Shown here one piece after another: positions 26,077 through 26,455 of a DNA stretch of 26,455 nt. The notes under the pieces were generated by a model that had not been told where the DNA came from, did no database searches, and saw only the letters and a program-made list of their open reading frames with translations. Source of the stretch: DASZHA01 sp049644325 (GTDB taxonomy: Bacteria; Chloroflexota; Dormibacteria; DASZGP01). The translations under genes and the position numbers were made by a program. The stretch's first letter is position 1. Every line of letters begins with the position of its first letter. The stretch lies in contig JBARRR010000011.1 of the NCBI GenBank assembly GCA_049644325.1, positions 1-26,455 of the forward strand, written 5' to 3'.

Positions 26077-26455
26077 TGGCCGGCACGGCGGGCGCGACCC
26101 AGGTCACCATGCCCCAGCTGGGGGAGAGCGTCACCGAGGGCCAGGTTAGCCGGTGGCTGAAGCAGCCCGGCGACCGCGTCGAGAAGTACGAGGCGCTAGT
26201 GGAGGTGATCACCGACAAGGTCAATGCCGAGGTCCCGTCCCCGGTGGCTGGAGTTCTGGGCGAGATCATGGTGGCGGAGGGCGAGACGGTCGAGGTCGGC
26301 ACCCTGATCTGCAGCATCATCCTCGACCCTGCGGCCGGGCCCGCCACGGCCGACGCCGGGCCGAGTGAGGCGGTGACCACGGAGGCCGCGACGGCCCCGG
26401 CGGCCGAGCTTGCTGACGCCGCCGTGGCTTCCGCCCCAACCACGCCCATGGAGGG
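26076..26455 (+). CDS. bkdB: 2-oxo acid dehydrogenase E2, lipoyl domain (3' partial)
   Basis: Only the first ~126 residues of the dihydrolipoyl acyltransferase are in the window. The lipoyl domain covers about residues 8-85, with MPQLGESVTEG and the lipoylated Lys48 in the ITDKVNAEVPSP turn, which is the BkdB type. An Ala/Thr/Pro-rich flexible linker follows and is open when the sequence ends. The peripheral-subunit-binding and catalytic domains must lie to the right. The ATG shares one base with the bkdAB stop. Confidence 0.9.
   Translation, partial: MAGTAGATQVTMPQLGESVTEGQVSRWLKQPGDRVEKYEALVEVITDKVNAEVPSPVAGVLGEIMVAEGETVEVGTLICSIILDPAAGPATADAGPSEAVTTEAATAPAAELADAAVASAPTTPME

Noticed and set aside
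22541..26455. Pyruvate dehydrogenase as the identity of the operon
   Set aside because: Considered possible, but the motif wording and gene order are closer to branched-chain complexes. It is kept as an alternative in the entries.

Overview
The window is chromosomal DNA of a GC-rich bacterium. By eye it is about two-thirds G+C, densely coding, and carries no tRNA, rRNA, CRISPR array, insertion sequence or phage gene. Three features point to a Chloroflexota, Dormibacterota or Actinobacteriota-type lineage: a secA / prfB / ftsE-ftsX / M23-hydrolase / S41-protease order, a Bacillus-like branched-chain keto acid dehydrogenase operon, and frequent TTG/GTG starts with apparent leaderless promoters. 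SecA has an insertion just before its second DEAD-box segment that resembles Chloroflexota-type SecA as I remember it. The assignment is an inference and stays tentative.

Region 1 (3-5612) is the cytoplasmic and membrane core of a Tad (type IVc) pilus. It holds a TadZ/CpaE ATPase cut by the window edge, the TadA/CpaF motor, and the platform proteins TadB and TadC. A DUF192 protein and a ComF-type phosphoribosyltransferase follow. No pilin or secretin gene is visible.

Region 2 (5613-11181) starts with a 186-bp intergenic stretch carrying a plausible promoter. After it come a second, shorter TadA/CpaF ATPase with no TadB/C of its own, a secreted CAP-domain protein, and a MacB/LolD-type ABC transporter (ATPase plus an 849-residue double-FtsX permease). 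The reading frames of the last three genes touch or overlap.

Region 3 (11191-18157) holds housekeeping genes: a short hibernation-promoting factor, secA, and prfB (RF2). prfB has an intact programmed +1 frameshift site. Two GT87/DUF2029-type polytopic glycosyltransferase genes lie on the minus strand, interleaved with secA, prfB and ftsE.

Region 4 (18158-22462) is a cell-division operon: ftsE, ftsX, an EnvC/PcsB-like coiled-coil M23 hydrolase, and a membrane-anchored S41 (CtpA-type) protease. Three of the genes overlap, and ftsX and the hydrolase gene are 8 bp apart. Region 5 (22463-26455) is lpdV-bkdAA-bkdAB-bkdB, encoding E3, E1 alpha, E1 beta and the start of E2. The E2 gene runs off the right edge.

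A recurring theme is two kinds of translation start. Genes inside operons usually have a Shine-Dalgarno sequence. Several genes that begin a transcription unit instead have a TANNNT -10-like hexamer 6-8 nt before the start codon and no Shine-Dalgarno, as expected for leaderless mRNAs.
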